NCBI GenBank assembly: GCA_964059195.1
Contig: CAXKWD010000002.1
Coordinates: forward strand, 163,624,559 to 163,688,558
Direction: 5' to 3'
DNA: 64,000 nucleotides
Origin: Ectobius pallidus
Lineage: Eukaryota; Arthropoda; Insecta; Blattodea; Ectobiidae
Both the position numbers and the translations under genes were made by a program. The notes under the pieces are model-generated. The model had not been told where the DNA came from. It saw only the letters and a list, made by a program, of their open reading frames with translations, and ran no database searches. Every line of letters starts with the position of its first letter. Within the stretch, counting starts at the first letter, position 1. Of the stretch, positions 32,231 through 44,253 are shown piece by piece.

Positions 32231-33380
32231 TATTTATTTATTTATTGAATATACAATTACTTAAACCCTATTCCACCCGGAGGTATATTAGGGTTATAGT
32301 TACAAGACAATATATTTGCAATATTACTACTTCTTATCTATAGGCTGGATGCAGGCCTTACTACTCTAAGAAAACAAGATAACTAACATATTATATTATA
32401 AAAGAAAACTATAACATCTTAAAATAGAACACAAAAACTTTTGGAATTCTCTATAACAGCATTTTTTCCTAAAAATATCAAAGAGTGGTTTATCTAATTT
32501 CTTTTTACAATAATCTAAGTGTGTGTCCAATATTCTTCTTTTATGCTCTAGGACTGGGCAATGAAAAATTAAATGTTCAACAGTTTGTTGTTCAGTACAT
32601 ATACATTGATAACCGTTCTGTCTTTGGATCATGAAACGTTGAAAGTAAAAACCAAATTTGCCATGCCCAGACAGAAACTGAGTGAATATGAAGTCCGGTT
32701 TTACACTCGTACAGCGTAGGCGACACTCAACTGTTGGAAAGAAGATTTCTCTCGTAGTGGTCCCTTTGGAGCTGGACACCCAATGCTCATTCCAAGCAGT
32801 CCTAATATAATCTCTAAGTTTATTCTTAGCATAAGATAGGGGACACAATTTGTAGCTAAAATTTAAATTCGAGGTCGCAGCATTTTTTGCCAATTCATCA
32901 GCTCTTTCGTTCCCTAATGTGCCCATATGGCCTCGTACCCAGGATAAACAAATGTGTTTCTCATATGATATTATCTTAGTTCTAATTTCTGCTGCCAAGG
33001 CATTTAAATTGAACTTGTTGTTTATAGCAGTAAGTGCAGTTTGTGAGTCACTGAAAATGCAACAGTCAGAATTTTGAGATTTAGACCATAAGGCGGCCTC
33101 CTTTATAGCAAAGAGCTCTGCTTGTACAATTGAGCACTCTGTAGAGAGTCTGGCCATTTGTGAATACATTTCCCTACCACAACAGAACACCACGAAAGCA
33201 CAACCGATTTTATCCACCATTCCTTCTCTGCAGAATTTTGAACCGTCTGTAAAAATCTCCAGATTGTGATTCCTGGTACATCCATTGTTATTAACGAAAT
33301 TATTGAAGTAAGCAGGATGTCCGGCAGTAGTAAAGTGTGCTGGTCTTTCGATATCCAAACGCAAGATTGCGTCTTCATTA
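32231..33380 (-). pseudogene. LINE fragment with intact RNase H and zinc tail (I-clade style)
   Basis: A 345-codon frame (32396-33433) is open here, but its first 18 codons come from transposon A. The RNase H domain keeps all expected acidic positions: IFTDGSKF (Asp), VQAELFAIKE (Glu), IFSDSQTAL (Asp) and WVRGHMGTLGNERADELA (His, Asp). A zinc-binding tail CICTEQQTVEHLIFHC follows. The 3' UTR ends in a TAAA-type repeat at 32231-32250. Upstream reverse transcriptase is absent, cut off by the transposon at 33381. RNase H in ORF2 is typical of I/R1-group LINEs. Confidence 0.82.
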
Positions 33381-36300
33381 GGGTCATTCCATGTCAAGTG
33401 AACCAATTTTTTGTCAATTTTGAACATGACCATCTCCGATTTTAGTCATACTTGGTTGTCATGAAGTACCACCTGAGATATGTTAAAGTGCAAAATATCA
33501 GATTTTTATGTGTTGTAGTTTTCCAGTTATACCCTTCTGAAATATGGAAAAAAACCAAATTTTCTGCATAAGTGCAATCACAAAATGACGCATAAATCAA
33601 GCTGGAATTGACATAGATGAGTGGGAAAAGTATCAAAATGTAGCTTATATTATGAGCTTTAATTTGATACGTCACACGAGTACTTTCGAAAAAAAATATT
33701 TTCAAGGTTACCCAAAAAAAATTTGAAAACTGAATTTTTCAAAAACCTATATTTTGAAAATTTTGAAACAATTCTCATAGAAACATACATATTTCAGCAT
33801 CATGTCCTACAAGTTTTGATAAGGGATCGCAATGGGATCATATTTTTTTTACATTTATAACAAATACTATGCACGCTGGGTAAGAATATATGGCACCGTA
33901 ATCTTGCACTTAATTCTAAAATTTCATTACAATCAAAAAGAAAAACTTACAGAAAACATGTTACCTTCCCTTCTTCAATGACAAAAACGTGAATTTATTG
34001 TCTACAGTAATTTTCTAGAGCCATGGTTGCCGCATCCATCTCTTCCTTCGAGAGGTAATAACTACGGCCAGTGGGACATGTAGGTTGCACAAGGGTGAGG
34101 ATCTGAGAGAGAGGCACAGTCAGTTTATTTGGACAGTCACTTTTGAAAGTAAATGATGGAGAAGGACCTGCAGGGTGCAGAAACATCAGTTCCACTATCT
34201 GTGCTGTCTCATTTTTGTCCACAACTACACCAAGCCACCAATGATTGTTGTTCTCACATGTAACATATCCTTTTACTTCTGCTAGCTTCAGCCTCTGTTG
34301 CACACGTGGTCCTAACACTGAAAAAGTGGATGACTGTTCACTTCTTGAAAATACCTTTGTCAACAACACTTTATCTGACAATGGGATGAAACTGTGGAAC
34401 TTCTGTGTGCCTGGTATTGCTTTTGTAGACAGAAATCTGTCTGCAAGTATTTTTTCCTCTTTGTTGTATTGTGCTTCATTGAAGAAGAAGAACTGCATGG
34501 AGTCGATGTTTTCCTCACTCCATGTAAACAGCTGTGCTGGTGTCATGATTTGATGCTCGTATGGCCGCTGTAGGCTTGCCTTTCCTGCAAGTCTTTTCAC
34601 AGTACCACCCAGACCGTCACATACTCCTTTCCCATGGGCTGTTGCATAGAAATGCCACTCTGCCTCAATTCCAAAATCATGAACATGGTGGCATAAGTTT
34701 GAAAAGTTTTTTCTGTTTTTAAATTGCGCAGCTGCACCATCTGAGAAGTAGTAAATTTTTTTCAAATCTCTAATTACTTCCAACTTCAAATGAGAGATAA
34801 GCCTTTTCTGGAATAAATGAACAGCAGTGGTGTCATGCTGTAGACATTCAGAGATACATACAATACTTTTGTAGTGTATATTATGATCATTGTAGTAGAC
34901 TGCTATAGGAAAAATAGTTGCTTGATCATTGTTCCAATGAAAAGACTGGGCTTCATCCTGTAGTACAAACGAATAATTTTCTGCAAAGTCCATACATACC
35001 ACAGCTTCATTTACTCCAATATTCTGCTTCAAGTGATTATAATATTCTGCCTGTCTTCTTGCAATAAAAGAATGTCTCTTCAAAATCAACAACTGTTCAC
35101 ACAAAGTTTCTATAAACTCATCTGCAGTTTTGATGAAGGTTACTAAATTACATCTGTCAACAGAAACCCACTGCTTGTATGTAATGTTGTCCACCAGTTC
35201 ATTATCTAGCAGCAACTGTAACTCATCTTTCAAATTATCTACACCTGGACATGAAGGACATTCATTAAGGTGGCATGCTGTGCCTGGCTCTTCACACATT
35301 AACTTCGCTAAACAGGAATTATAATTACTTATATCTGTGCCATCATTCAGTGTAATTTGTTTGGATTTCAACACTTGTAGCATTAATTTAACATTCTGAT
35401 GCACTGTAAACGCATACTGTGTGGGTACCACTTCCTCCAGCCAAGACGCAATGTTTAGGTCGTAAATCAGCAAATTTCGAAAATCCAATCTTATCAGTAG
35501 GATTTTTGTTTTTGAACAGCTCGTACACTTCCTTCAAGTTGCCCATCACTAGCCTCTTCTGTACATGAATTCTACTACTGTCACCCGTTTTCACAGAAAC
35601 AAAATCTTTTTTTCCAGGCATAAGACGGCTGACATCATCACTGTTGTAGAACCCTATTACCTTCTCAATCACAGATTCATTTAAAACCTTTCCTGGTTTA
35701 GGATTTGGTGTTGCCAGAATACCCTTCGCTTTCACCAATGCTTTAGCTTTTCTTGCCATTCTGTTGCTAACCTGAAATTCATTTTGTATTTCACTGCATG
35801 ACCAGCTTTTAGGTAGTACTGTTAAAATTTGCAATTTTTCACTAACACTTATATTTTCTTCTTGAAACTTTTCTTTTAGCTGACAAATGACTTCACATGA
35901 TTCTGATTTATGGTCAACAGTTTTCTCTGTATTTGTACTTGCTGCTGTTAGTACCTTTTCTGTCAAACATTTTTTTATTTTACTGTATTTTTTATCACAG
36001 TATGATTTCATTTGCAACTTCCTCTTAGCAACAGGTGACTCCTCTAGAGAGCTTAGAGACTTATTAAGGTACTCTAAGGTAACATCTAAAGCTACAAATG
36101 ATTCATCAACATTAGTAGGCCTAGTGGTATTGGCTACTGGTACTAAACAGTCATCTGTTGTATCTGTAACCTGTTTCTGCTTTGATAGTTCTTTCCTACA
36201 ACTGTCACAAATTTTCATACCTACCACAATGGTGTCAAACATGTCACACATCCAGTCAGTAACAGGCCTCACACTTCTTTTCACACCCTGATGTCTGTCT

Positions 36301-37148
36301 TTCTTGAAAGGGTTGCAGCAGAAAATCTTTGCTGTTTCACTTACTTTTTCAGCCATACTGGGGAAATACACAATGCCTATTTTAATCACTGAACCCACTA
36401 CTTTACATGCAGCAATACAGTCTTTGTACAGCCTTTGAAGAAAGGAAGCACACTGCATGAGAGTCAAGGCACAACTGAAGCCAGGTCCAACAGGTTACAA
36501 CTTGCATTCCCTGGCTGACTCACATGCTTGCAGACTGTGTTTACTCATACCCATTTGACCACTTGCACAAGTTGGTATATGCATGTTGGTAAACAACTCC
36601 CTGGACAAAGGAATGGATTTTAGAATTAAGTGCAATATTCCTGTGTCATATATTCTTACCCAGCGTGCATAGTATTTGTTATAAATGTAAAAAAATATGA
36701 TCCCATTGCGATCCCTTATCAAAACTTGTAGGACATGATGCTGAAATATGTATGTTTCTATGAGAATTGTTTCAAAATTTTCAAAATATAGGTTTTTGAA
36801 AAATTCAGTTTTCAAATTTTTTTTGGGTAACCTTGAAAATATTTTTTTTCGAAAGTAGTCGTGTGACGTATCAAATTAAAGCTCATAATATAAGCTACAT
36901 TTTGATACTTTTCCCACTCATCTATGTCAATTCCAGCTTGATTTATGCGTCATTTTGTGATTGCACTTATGCAGAAAATTTGGTTTTTTTTCCATATTTC
37001 AGAAGGGTATAACTGGAAAACTACAACACATAAAAATCTGATATTTTGTACTTCAACATATCTCAGGTGGTACTTCATGACAACCAAGTATGACTAAAAT
37101 CGGAGGTGGTCACGTTTTTCCATTGGTTCACTTGACATGGAATGACCC
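33381..37148 (-). mobile_element. Transposon A, copy 2 (3,768 bp)
   Basis: Same ends and length as 16227-19994. Visible differences are very few: a 2-bp deletion near 35408, a C-to-A change near 35816 and one-base changes in T runs near 33841 and 36985. Flanking tetramers differ (ATTA left, ATAT right), and the two flanks are unrelated LINEs, so a simple insertion is not supported. Confidence 0.92.
33995..36467 (-). pseudogene. Transposon A transposase, frameshifted
   Basis: Two frames (35388-36467 and 33995-35488) together match the 824-residue protein at 16840-19314. A CA deletion in the segment encoding HTVCVCTVHQNV shifts the frame at about residue 352, separating the N-terminal cysteine/HTH part from the whole catalytic half. 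One substitution (Arg217 to Leu) is also seen. Everything else appears identical, so inactivation is recent. Confidence 0.88.
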
Positions 37149-37707
37149 ATATGTGAAGCCTTTTCGGAGCAGCGTAGTTTCTGCTTTTGCAATACCAGAC
37201 AAACATAAAGGCTCAATGCCCGCAATTACTAAAGCGGCATGCCCAGCTCATATCAAAACATTTACTCGCCATCATCAAATAAGGAGCAAGATAGCGGTTG
37301 CCTTGAAACTGCAGAATTATGACGTTTACGAGGAGGTGCACTGCATTGCCATGGATGGAGGAACACGAAGAGCAGACATCATTGCAATAGACAAAAACCG
37401 ATCAACTGGTTTAATAGTAGACCCTACAGTCCGCTTTGAGACTGAAGAAGATCAACCTGCAGCAGTTGATAATGAAAAAAAGAAGATATACGAACCAACC
37501 ATTGAGTACTTCAAGAACAAATATGATTTGAAAAATGTTGAAGTCATTGGACTAATGGTTGGTAGTAGGGGAACAATAACGAAGTTCTTTATTCCCTTCT
37601 GTAAACGTTTCTCATTGTCACAAAATCTGTACAATGAAGTGGCGTTATTATCACTTAAGGGATCCATCCAAATCTTAAGAAACCACCTGTACAATAACAA
37701 CAATTAA
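37149..37707 (+). pseudogene. LINE C-terminal domain, nuclease-like
   Basis: The 205-codon frame starts inside transposon A (MTKIGGGHVF..HLTWNDP) and continues into LINE sequence. It includes IRSKIAVALKLQNYDVYEEV, then GGTRRADIIAID and GLIVDPTVRFE, then EVIGLMVGSRGTITKFF and a C-terminal SLKGSIQILRNHLYN. The ADII..VDPTVRFE pattern resembles the PD-(D/E)XK-type nuclease tail of R2-like LINEs; this is inference. The reverse transcriptase part is missing, cut at the transposon boundary. A T run follows at 37719-37742. Confidence 0.6.
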
Positions 37708-38524
37708 GCTGGACAGATTTCCTTTTTTTTTTTTTTTTTTTTCAAGTTTAATGGTTTTTACTACTGATTATTTGAATTTTCCTGTCATTATGTTTATGAT
37801 CTAAGGTAAGGGCACCTATAGTCGACAGTGCACCTATAGTCGACATACATTTTTTAATTGTTTGAAATAAGGTTAATATTGATCAAAGAAGCCTCACATA
37901 AATCTGGCAACATTGCCAAAACTTGTTTTCTGGCAGCAGTAAAAAACCTCAGCCTTATGCATTATTACATGTGGATGGTGTTGGATTGAAAAAGTGCTTG
38001 CAGAGAATGAAGCAGATTTCAGTGAATGTCTAAACAAAATCACAAGAAAGGCAAGTTCTGAGCTTTAGGTTCAAATAATTTTATTTCATTTTTATCTGAT
38101 GTTTGAATGTACTGTTGAGGTAAAGGATGTTTAATAATGTTTTTAGTTAGTTGTTTGCAGAAGAAAATGTGTGTTCAGCCCTTTAGTAGGGTTGTCAGCC
38201 ATAGGTTCTTGCAAATTACCACTGCTCCTGAAGTTGACACATGTGTCAGCTTCAGGTTCTATACCAAATATTTAATTTTTGAACTAGTTTAAACATATAT
38301 TTCACAACATTAATTAATATTAAATTTTTATTGGTCTAGGACTTACAGAACCTATAGACGACAGGGGGTGTCAGCTTTAGGTATCCAACATGTCATCTTT
38401 AGGAGACTGTTCATTCTTGAGTATTCCCATGGATGCATGGATGATAATGAGTCTCCAGATCTCCAAATATACATTTCTATAGCATATTAAATAAGAAAGC
38501 TGGCTGCTGAGTAAAAATTCATTG

Positions 38525-39290
38525 TACAAGATTCCTTCCCCAGTAAAAAAGTGGTATGCATTTTTGCAAAGGAGTCCTATTATAAGCCAGAGAATACATC
38601 AAAATTTAACATCTAGTTATACCAAAACAATATTAGCCAAATGCTTGAGGATGTGCAAACCTATTTTGTTGAGAAGGAATCGATCTCCATTCTTCAGGTC
38701 CCAACTAGAAATTATTTATGATCTTTCTTCTTCCTCAATCGCAAGGATGAAAAAAAGTCCTAAGCAGAGTGAGGAAGCAGTCCAGTCTATCAGGGAGGTA
38801 ATAATGATGAAAAAGAAATATTATACTCTGAACACATTATGAAGCACTCCTAGAGAAATTGCTCCTTTAATGATAGTGTTCAGTTAGTACAGCTCGCCTT
38901 AGCGCTTGTTGTTCCAAAAGAATGGTCTATTGGATGGCCACAAAATTCGTGGATAACTCACAATATTGCAAATTTATTGTACCCTTGGCTAATGAAGGGG
39001 AATATTAAGTTGCTAATCATACTGTTTATGAATGGCTGTACACCACATGCATCATGCCATTAGTCAGTTCTGTTCAGAGAAGGGCATTGAACTGATTGCT
39101 TTATATACAGATGCCGCACGTATGTTGCAGTTTTCTACTATTGGTACCTTAAAGTTGCCTTGGAAGTAAAAAGTGCAAGATTGGTGTTTGGAAAATATAG
39201 ATATAAAGAAGCACGATTTTGACCGAGTTCTGTGTTGGAAAATATAGATATAAAGAAGCACGATTTTGACCGAGTTCTGTGTTAGAAAAT
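38525..39290 (+). pseudogene. Decayed pogo-type DDE transposase
   Basis: Across several frames the pattern NGCTPHAS, then FCSEKGIELIALYTDA, then a segment corresponding to the HVLQPLD block and a PLK..W continuation is readable at 39010-39230, as in pogo/Tigger DDE domains. Upstream 38525-38842 is an open basic segment (KKWYAFLQRSP) of 106 codons. Stops and frameshifts are common, and a 47-bp tandem duplication at 39189-39283 adds damage. Confidence 0.6.
39189..39283 (+). repeat. 47-bp tandem duplication
   Basis: GGAAAATATAGATATAAAGA starts at 39190 and again at 39237, and the whole 47-bp unit is perfect, indicating a recent slip within the pogo remnant. Confidence 0.9.
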
Positions 39291-40099
39291 AAACAATTCA
39301 AATCCTGCAGAAAGGGTTTCAGAAATATGGATTGTTTCCTTGGGACCCAGAATCAATTTGAGGCTGTAATAAAGGAAATAGAAGCAGTTCAAGCACTTGG
39401 TGATGTATTAATTTCATGCTACAGTAAGTTAATTATTTAGTATTTCGCTTTGGTTTATAACAACAGTAATTAATTACGTATATGAAATATATGAATGTAA
39501 AAATACTTAAGACACCTGTAGGGCCCTAGCATTATTTCTTAGTATTTTTTAAAATTCAAAAAATAAGTTTGCAAGATTTCATTTTTAAAAAATACTTCAA
39601 TGAATTATTCTCTAACTTATGTTGTATGGCCTAATACAATTTTAAGGCTGAAAAATTGATTTAAAATAATTATGGTAAAATAGAAGATTATATATTTATA
39701 GATAACCTTTCTGCACACAGTAAGAAACATTAAAAAACATCTTTATTCCCTAGTTACAGCCTGATTTTAAGGATTTGAGACAGGTGTCAGGTATAGGTAC
39801 CACTTATGTCAGCTTTAGGATCCTGTCTTTTTTTATGTTGTCAGCTATAGGTGCCCGTCAAGAGGTTTAAAAATAAATTTATTTTTAATATAAATGTTCA
39901 TGAATTAACTAAAAGCATATATGCAAATTAAAATAGGATCATCCACCTGTCTGAAAATATATTGTAAAATGCTCTGACATTTTAAAGTAAAGTTACAGGA
40001 TCAAAAGAATGTCGCACATTTCCTTAACATGTCAACTACTGGTGCCCTTACCTTAACTGAAAGCTTGTAATTTTTGTGTATACTTTGTTGAAAGATATT

Positions 40100-40766
40100 C
40101 TTTGTCTGCAAGGCAATCTGCGTTGTGCAGAAAGACTACAAAATAAATAAATATATCATAAAGATCTATCAACTGTGTAATTTTCAGATTTTTATCTGGT
40201 CCCCCAACAAAGATATTGCAGGCCAGAAAATGGAAAAATTTAAAAAACCCATTTTTTAAAATAGTGTAGGCTACCGGTAATTTTTTAAGTGTAAGCTGCT
40301 CACCATTGATAGGCCTACTCTATAAAAAGTAACTATACTATACAGAGTAATAGCATAAAAAATATTAAAGCTGAGAAGTTACCGGTACTCTTTGTTTGGA
40401 AAACTACTGTTCAAAAATTGAGTTTTTTAAATTTGTAGCTGATAACTTTGAACTATTAAAAATATATTAAAGAATACATTCAGCTAAGTGATAATGATGT
40501 TAATTTGTAGGCCAGAGTGTGTTGAACTAAATGCATTTTATCTGAAAGGCTTAGGACAATCCACTACTGAATAATTTTAAAAAAGGCAGATGCTTGCAAA
40601 TGCCAAAAAACGCATGCGGCCTGGAACAAAAATGGCTGCCGTTTCAAAATAATAAACAATAAATATTTTTGTGACCACTAAACATTGGGGAACTAACCCA
40701 GCAAATATAAAATTTTTCTGAGATGGTCAAGCAACCAGTGCTGGACCACTTGGTATGGATTGACCC
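40100..40766 (-). mobile_element. Diverged GGGTCA-type transposon right end
   Basis: The reverse complement from 40766 starts GGGTCAATCCATACCAAGTG, close to the 23067 end and to transposon A. Shared inner features with 23067/24650 are GTTGCT(T/G)GACC, TATATTT(G/T)CTG and TTTTTTGGCATTTGCAA-like words. The element is otherwise AT-rich with no transposase. The right flank is an unrelated LINE. Confidence 0.5.
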
Positions 40767-41430
40767 ACATGCAAGAAAGAGCGGCAGCAGCCACAAGGGC
40801 TATCTACACCATAAAGAACCTACCGGACCTGTCACTGGATACAGTGCTCACGCTCTTCAAAACTGTCATCTCCCCTATAGCGACATATGGCCTAGAGTTT
40901 ATGTGGGACAAACTGACATTAAGCGACCTGCAAAGACTGGAAAGTGTCAAATCCCGTTTTCTCAAGAGCGCCCTAAAAGTAGGGAAGACTGCACTATCAA
41001 GAATGGTCTACGAGCTAGCCAAGGAGCCTTTCTACATCGAAGAAAATGTTACTGCCAGCGACAGGAGCCTACATGACACTCTTAAAACAAAGGGAAGAAA
41101 AAAGGCAAGAAATAGACCCGGCTTTTTACGCTAAAACTGCGATGCTGGAAAGGAACTGGACCAAAGAGAATCAAGAGCAAAGACATGTCATCACATGCTT
41201 CGCCATTCACGGCTTTCACTACAAGGTATGCTCAAACAAGAACTAGGCTACCACAACCCTGACGAGAAATGCGTGTGTGACCTATGTGCCCAGAGATGTG
41301 GAAGATACCACCTTGCAGTGTGTCGAAACAGGGTGAAAACCATCAATGAATACAGCAAAGGTTAAAACATTGTTGAAACTTTAATACCCATTCGGGTGAA
41401 CATTTCTTCTTCTTATTATTATTATTAAGG
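40767..41430 (+). mobile_element. LINE C-terminal fragment
   Basis: The plus-strand frame reads HMQERAAAATRAIYTIKNL, VISPIATYGLEFMWDKLTL and SRMVYELAKEPFYIEE. After a frameshift near 41050 it continues NQEQRHVITCFAIHGFHYKV, and a cysteine-rich tail (CVCDLCAQRCGRYHLAVC) is split by another shift. The 3' end carries an ATT tail at about 41405-41428. The 5' part is missing at the transposon end. Confidence 0.75.
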
Positions 41431-41739
41431 GTACTTACCAATAGATACTTAAAGGAGATCCACAAAAAATACAATAAGGCAGAAAACTCTTACAATTGAA
41501 ATGGCAAAAATTTACTCAGCAGCAACAAAAACGTAACCACCTCCTTCACAAGCATACAACACAATTGAAATGGAGGGAAACATGTGGCAGTTTTGCATCT
41601 CATTGCAGCTAACATCCATGGAGTCACAGAAAAATTTCACAGTGTTTCTTTAATTAAAAAAATAAAATGTTCAAATCTGCCCCCCAGTTCAAATCTACCC
41701 CCCTCTCCCCTACTTAAATCACACAACTGTATGAGGATG

Positions 41740-42015
41740 GTCGGCGATCGATGAGGGGCCCGGGCCCGACCCCAAGATGTGGCGGCCCTGCCGAAGGGAA
41801 AAGAATACTTGGAAGACCTAGATGTACAGGACAGACCTAGATGACCTAGATGTGGGAGGACAATATTAGGATAGATTTAAGAGAAATAGGATTTGAGAGG
41901 GATGGTTGGAGTCAGCACAGAATAGGGTTGAATGGCAGGCTCAGGTAAGCATGGCAATTGATGAACCTTCTGGTTCCATACAATAGATAATATTCCTTTA
42001 GCTTGCTTAGGAATT
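41740..42015 (+). mobile_element. LINE 3' end, same family as 22620-23066
   Basis: WEDNIRIDLREIGFERDGW is readable, followed by the family's 3' UTR (TTTAGCTTGCTTAGGAATTG), which matches the reverse complement near 22610. The upstream GGGCCCGGGCCCGACCCCAA stretch has a relative near 51955. Confidence 0.65.
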
Positions 42016-42239
42016 GTCTATTGCCATTGAGAATACGAAAAATTATCCCCAAAAGGATGCTATGACAAGTTCTAGGGATATTCCTAATGACTGAAGATAT
42101 TTCCATGTGAATTTGGGTAAGTGCCTCTGCAACCAAACAAAAATCCAATCACTGAACAATTTACAGTTCACTTAAATTAGGCACAGAAAGTAAAAACAAA
42201 GTTACAAATTTAGAACTGATGGGGTTGTCTACAGTAGTC

Positions 42240-43610
42240 GGACTATCAATTTCAAAATGTTACACCCCTCAAACTTAAGCAAATTTTTAAAAAGTTGATT
42301 CAATTAACATTCTTGGTAGTCCTATAACCCTTGATTCAAAACTAAATTGGAATTAAAGTAATAGGTCTATTAACAAAAAATGGTAGGCCTAATGATAACT
42401 GGTGTACTAGTAAGACTAAGAAACTCTGGTCTGCCAAGTCCCATGTTAAGAAATATTTACTATGCACTAGTACACAGTGCTTTAGTTGGGCCGGAGCTCA
42501 CCGGAGCACTCCGGGAAATATTTGTCTCAATATTCCTTATTTCTATTTTTTTAAAATAGGAGATCTCATATTTTCCACAGACATGAATTGAACATTGAAG
42601 AAATGTTCCACTGTATAAATAATGCGGCAACTTTGTCTCTGTCTTTCATTTCCATAGAGGATTCTGACTGATCCTGAATTCTTGGAATGCAAGAAAAGGT
42701 TGCAGTTGTAGGAGTTGAGGTCTTGAGGGTGAAAGATTTTTACGGGTTAACCCCTATTTTAGGAAACCGTCTTTGGTGAGATGTTTTGAATAGCGGCAGT
42801 GGCAGTGGTCAGTTTCTAGGTAGATCCGTGCATTACTCCTATTAGAACCCAAATGTCTCACATCGGCAGGATTAAAGCATAGCATTAATTTTGGACCGCG
42901 CTTCTATAACTCAATTATCAGAAAATATCCTGATCTCTCAGCATACTCCACTGTTAAATTTAATAGATATGTAAAGAATTTTTTGTAATTTTTTAGCTTT
43001 TAAGTAATTTTTGTTTCACTCCTTTTATGTATTTACGTTTTTATGTTTAATGTTTTTTAACTTTCTTTTTTTAGTTAAGCACATTATACACTCTATTTCT
43101 TTGTCTCTCCTCTTTCTTCACTTTCATATTTTTGAAACGGCACCCGAGCACGAGCAGTCTTGCTCATTCAGGTGTATTACTAAATGTAATACTTCTTGTG
43201 AAGATATAGCCTATATTTCTTTTCCTCTTTTTAAATAGTTGTAGTTAATTTTGAATTTTGAAAATTGTTTTATTTTACTTGTATAAATATGTATTTGTAC
43301 TTGTATTTGTTTTTGCAATTCTATGTAATAATGTAATATTGTAATGTAATGTAATAAAAGTTGATGTTACGTATTTTGGTGAGCTACCCCAAATATTTTT
43401 TTCCAACTAAAGCACTGCTAGTACATAGTCACTTAAAGTACATGAATAGCCTATAGTTTGGCAAGGATGCACTAAACACAGCTACAAGAAATTATAATAC
43501 TACAAAAACGAGCAATATAAGTCATATGTGGTTTAAATTATTATAGCCTACTCCAACTACTCCAATGTACCGGTATACTATATATCAGGGATTGAACCGT
43601 GTATCGTCCC
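42240..43610 (+). mobile_element. Decayed LINE reverse transcriptase tail, split by a hAT-like element
   Basis: Reading over frames gives INILGSPITLDSKLNW, SKTKKLWSAKSHVKKYL and a YALVHS segment, which resumes after 43425 as HLKYG..VWQGC. This is the thumb/C-terminal region of a CR1/Jockey-type RT. No catalytic box remains. Confidence 0.6.
42475..43417 (+). mobile_element. hAT-like element (943 bp) with LINE tail inside
   Basis: Inverted ends CAGTGCTTTAGTTGG with perfect 8-bp duplications CTAGTACA at 42467-42474 and 43418-43425. The interior includes a LINE C-terminus (INFGPRFYNSIIRKYPDLS near 42890) and its AT-rich 3' UTR. No transposase is present. Confidence 0.85.
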
Positions 43611-44160
43611 TGCTACGAGCCCTTGGCTCTTTGGGATCTCTTTTGTCAAATAAATAAACAATAAAAATTCATAGGAGCACTCCTAATAATTTGACAGCTG
43701 ATCTCTATAGCTACAGTCTTTTGGCGCAGCGTTTTTCCGTAAAAGGTTATTAGGTATTTAAACAATCCAAAACTTCTATTCATGGATCACGGAAGCGGAA
43801 AATCTCTATTCTTGGCCCATATGCTTAAAAAATACCAATTTTCTCATCTGGGATTAAGTACGGGGCGGTTCTCAACATCCCCAGTACTATTGAAGGATCG
43901 TTCTGCGCACGAATATAATCAATAATAAGGCTACATGCCAGAGCAAAAGAAAACTGGTTCCCAAATGAGCTAATTTCTATGGGCAATGAGAGGGTACTTT
44001 ACCTTTTTAAGAAATTTTCATTAAGAAAGACAATGCAGTATTAATTTGACGTATGGATGCATCAGCAAGCTTCGCGCCTACTTATGACAGACGGTGTACA
44101 CGATGCGTATTTTCAATGGCGTCACTTTGAAGAAGTATTCCAGTAACAGAACAGCTTATA
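43611..44160. other. Unassigned AT-rich segment
   Basis: I see no coding region or clear repeat here. A B-box-like GGGATTGAACC lies near 43587 on the plus strand but has no convincing A box. Confidence 0.4.
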
Positions 44161-44253
44161 CTACAGTGGAAAACAATTTCGAATACAAAAGACATTAATG
44201 AACAATAGAAAATATACAAACGTAGACACTTCTGAATCACAGAATGGACTTAC

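Larger units (their letters stand above)
37804..40053 (+). mobile_element. pogo-like element with word-rich ends
   Basis: Inverted ends AGGTAAGGGCACC are flanked by TA (37802-37803 and 40054-40055), the target of Tc1/mariner/pogo elements. Variants of GTCAGCTATAGGT occur at about eleven places, clustered within ~600 bp of the left end and ~270 bp of the right end, and absent from the middle. A decayed pogo transposase lies between the clusters. Confidence 0.75.

Noticed and set aside
41737..41800. GC-rich CCCGGGCCCGACCCC element as a regulatory island
   Set aside because: A similar stretch near 51955 shows it is part of a dispersed repeat, probably LINE-linked.
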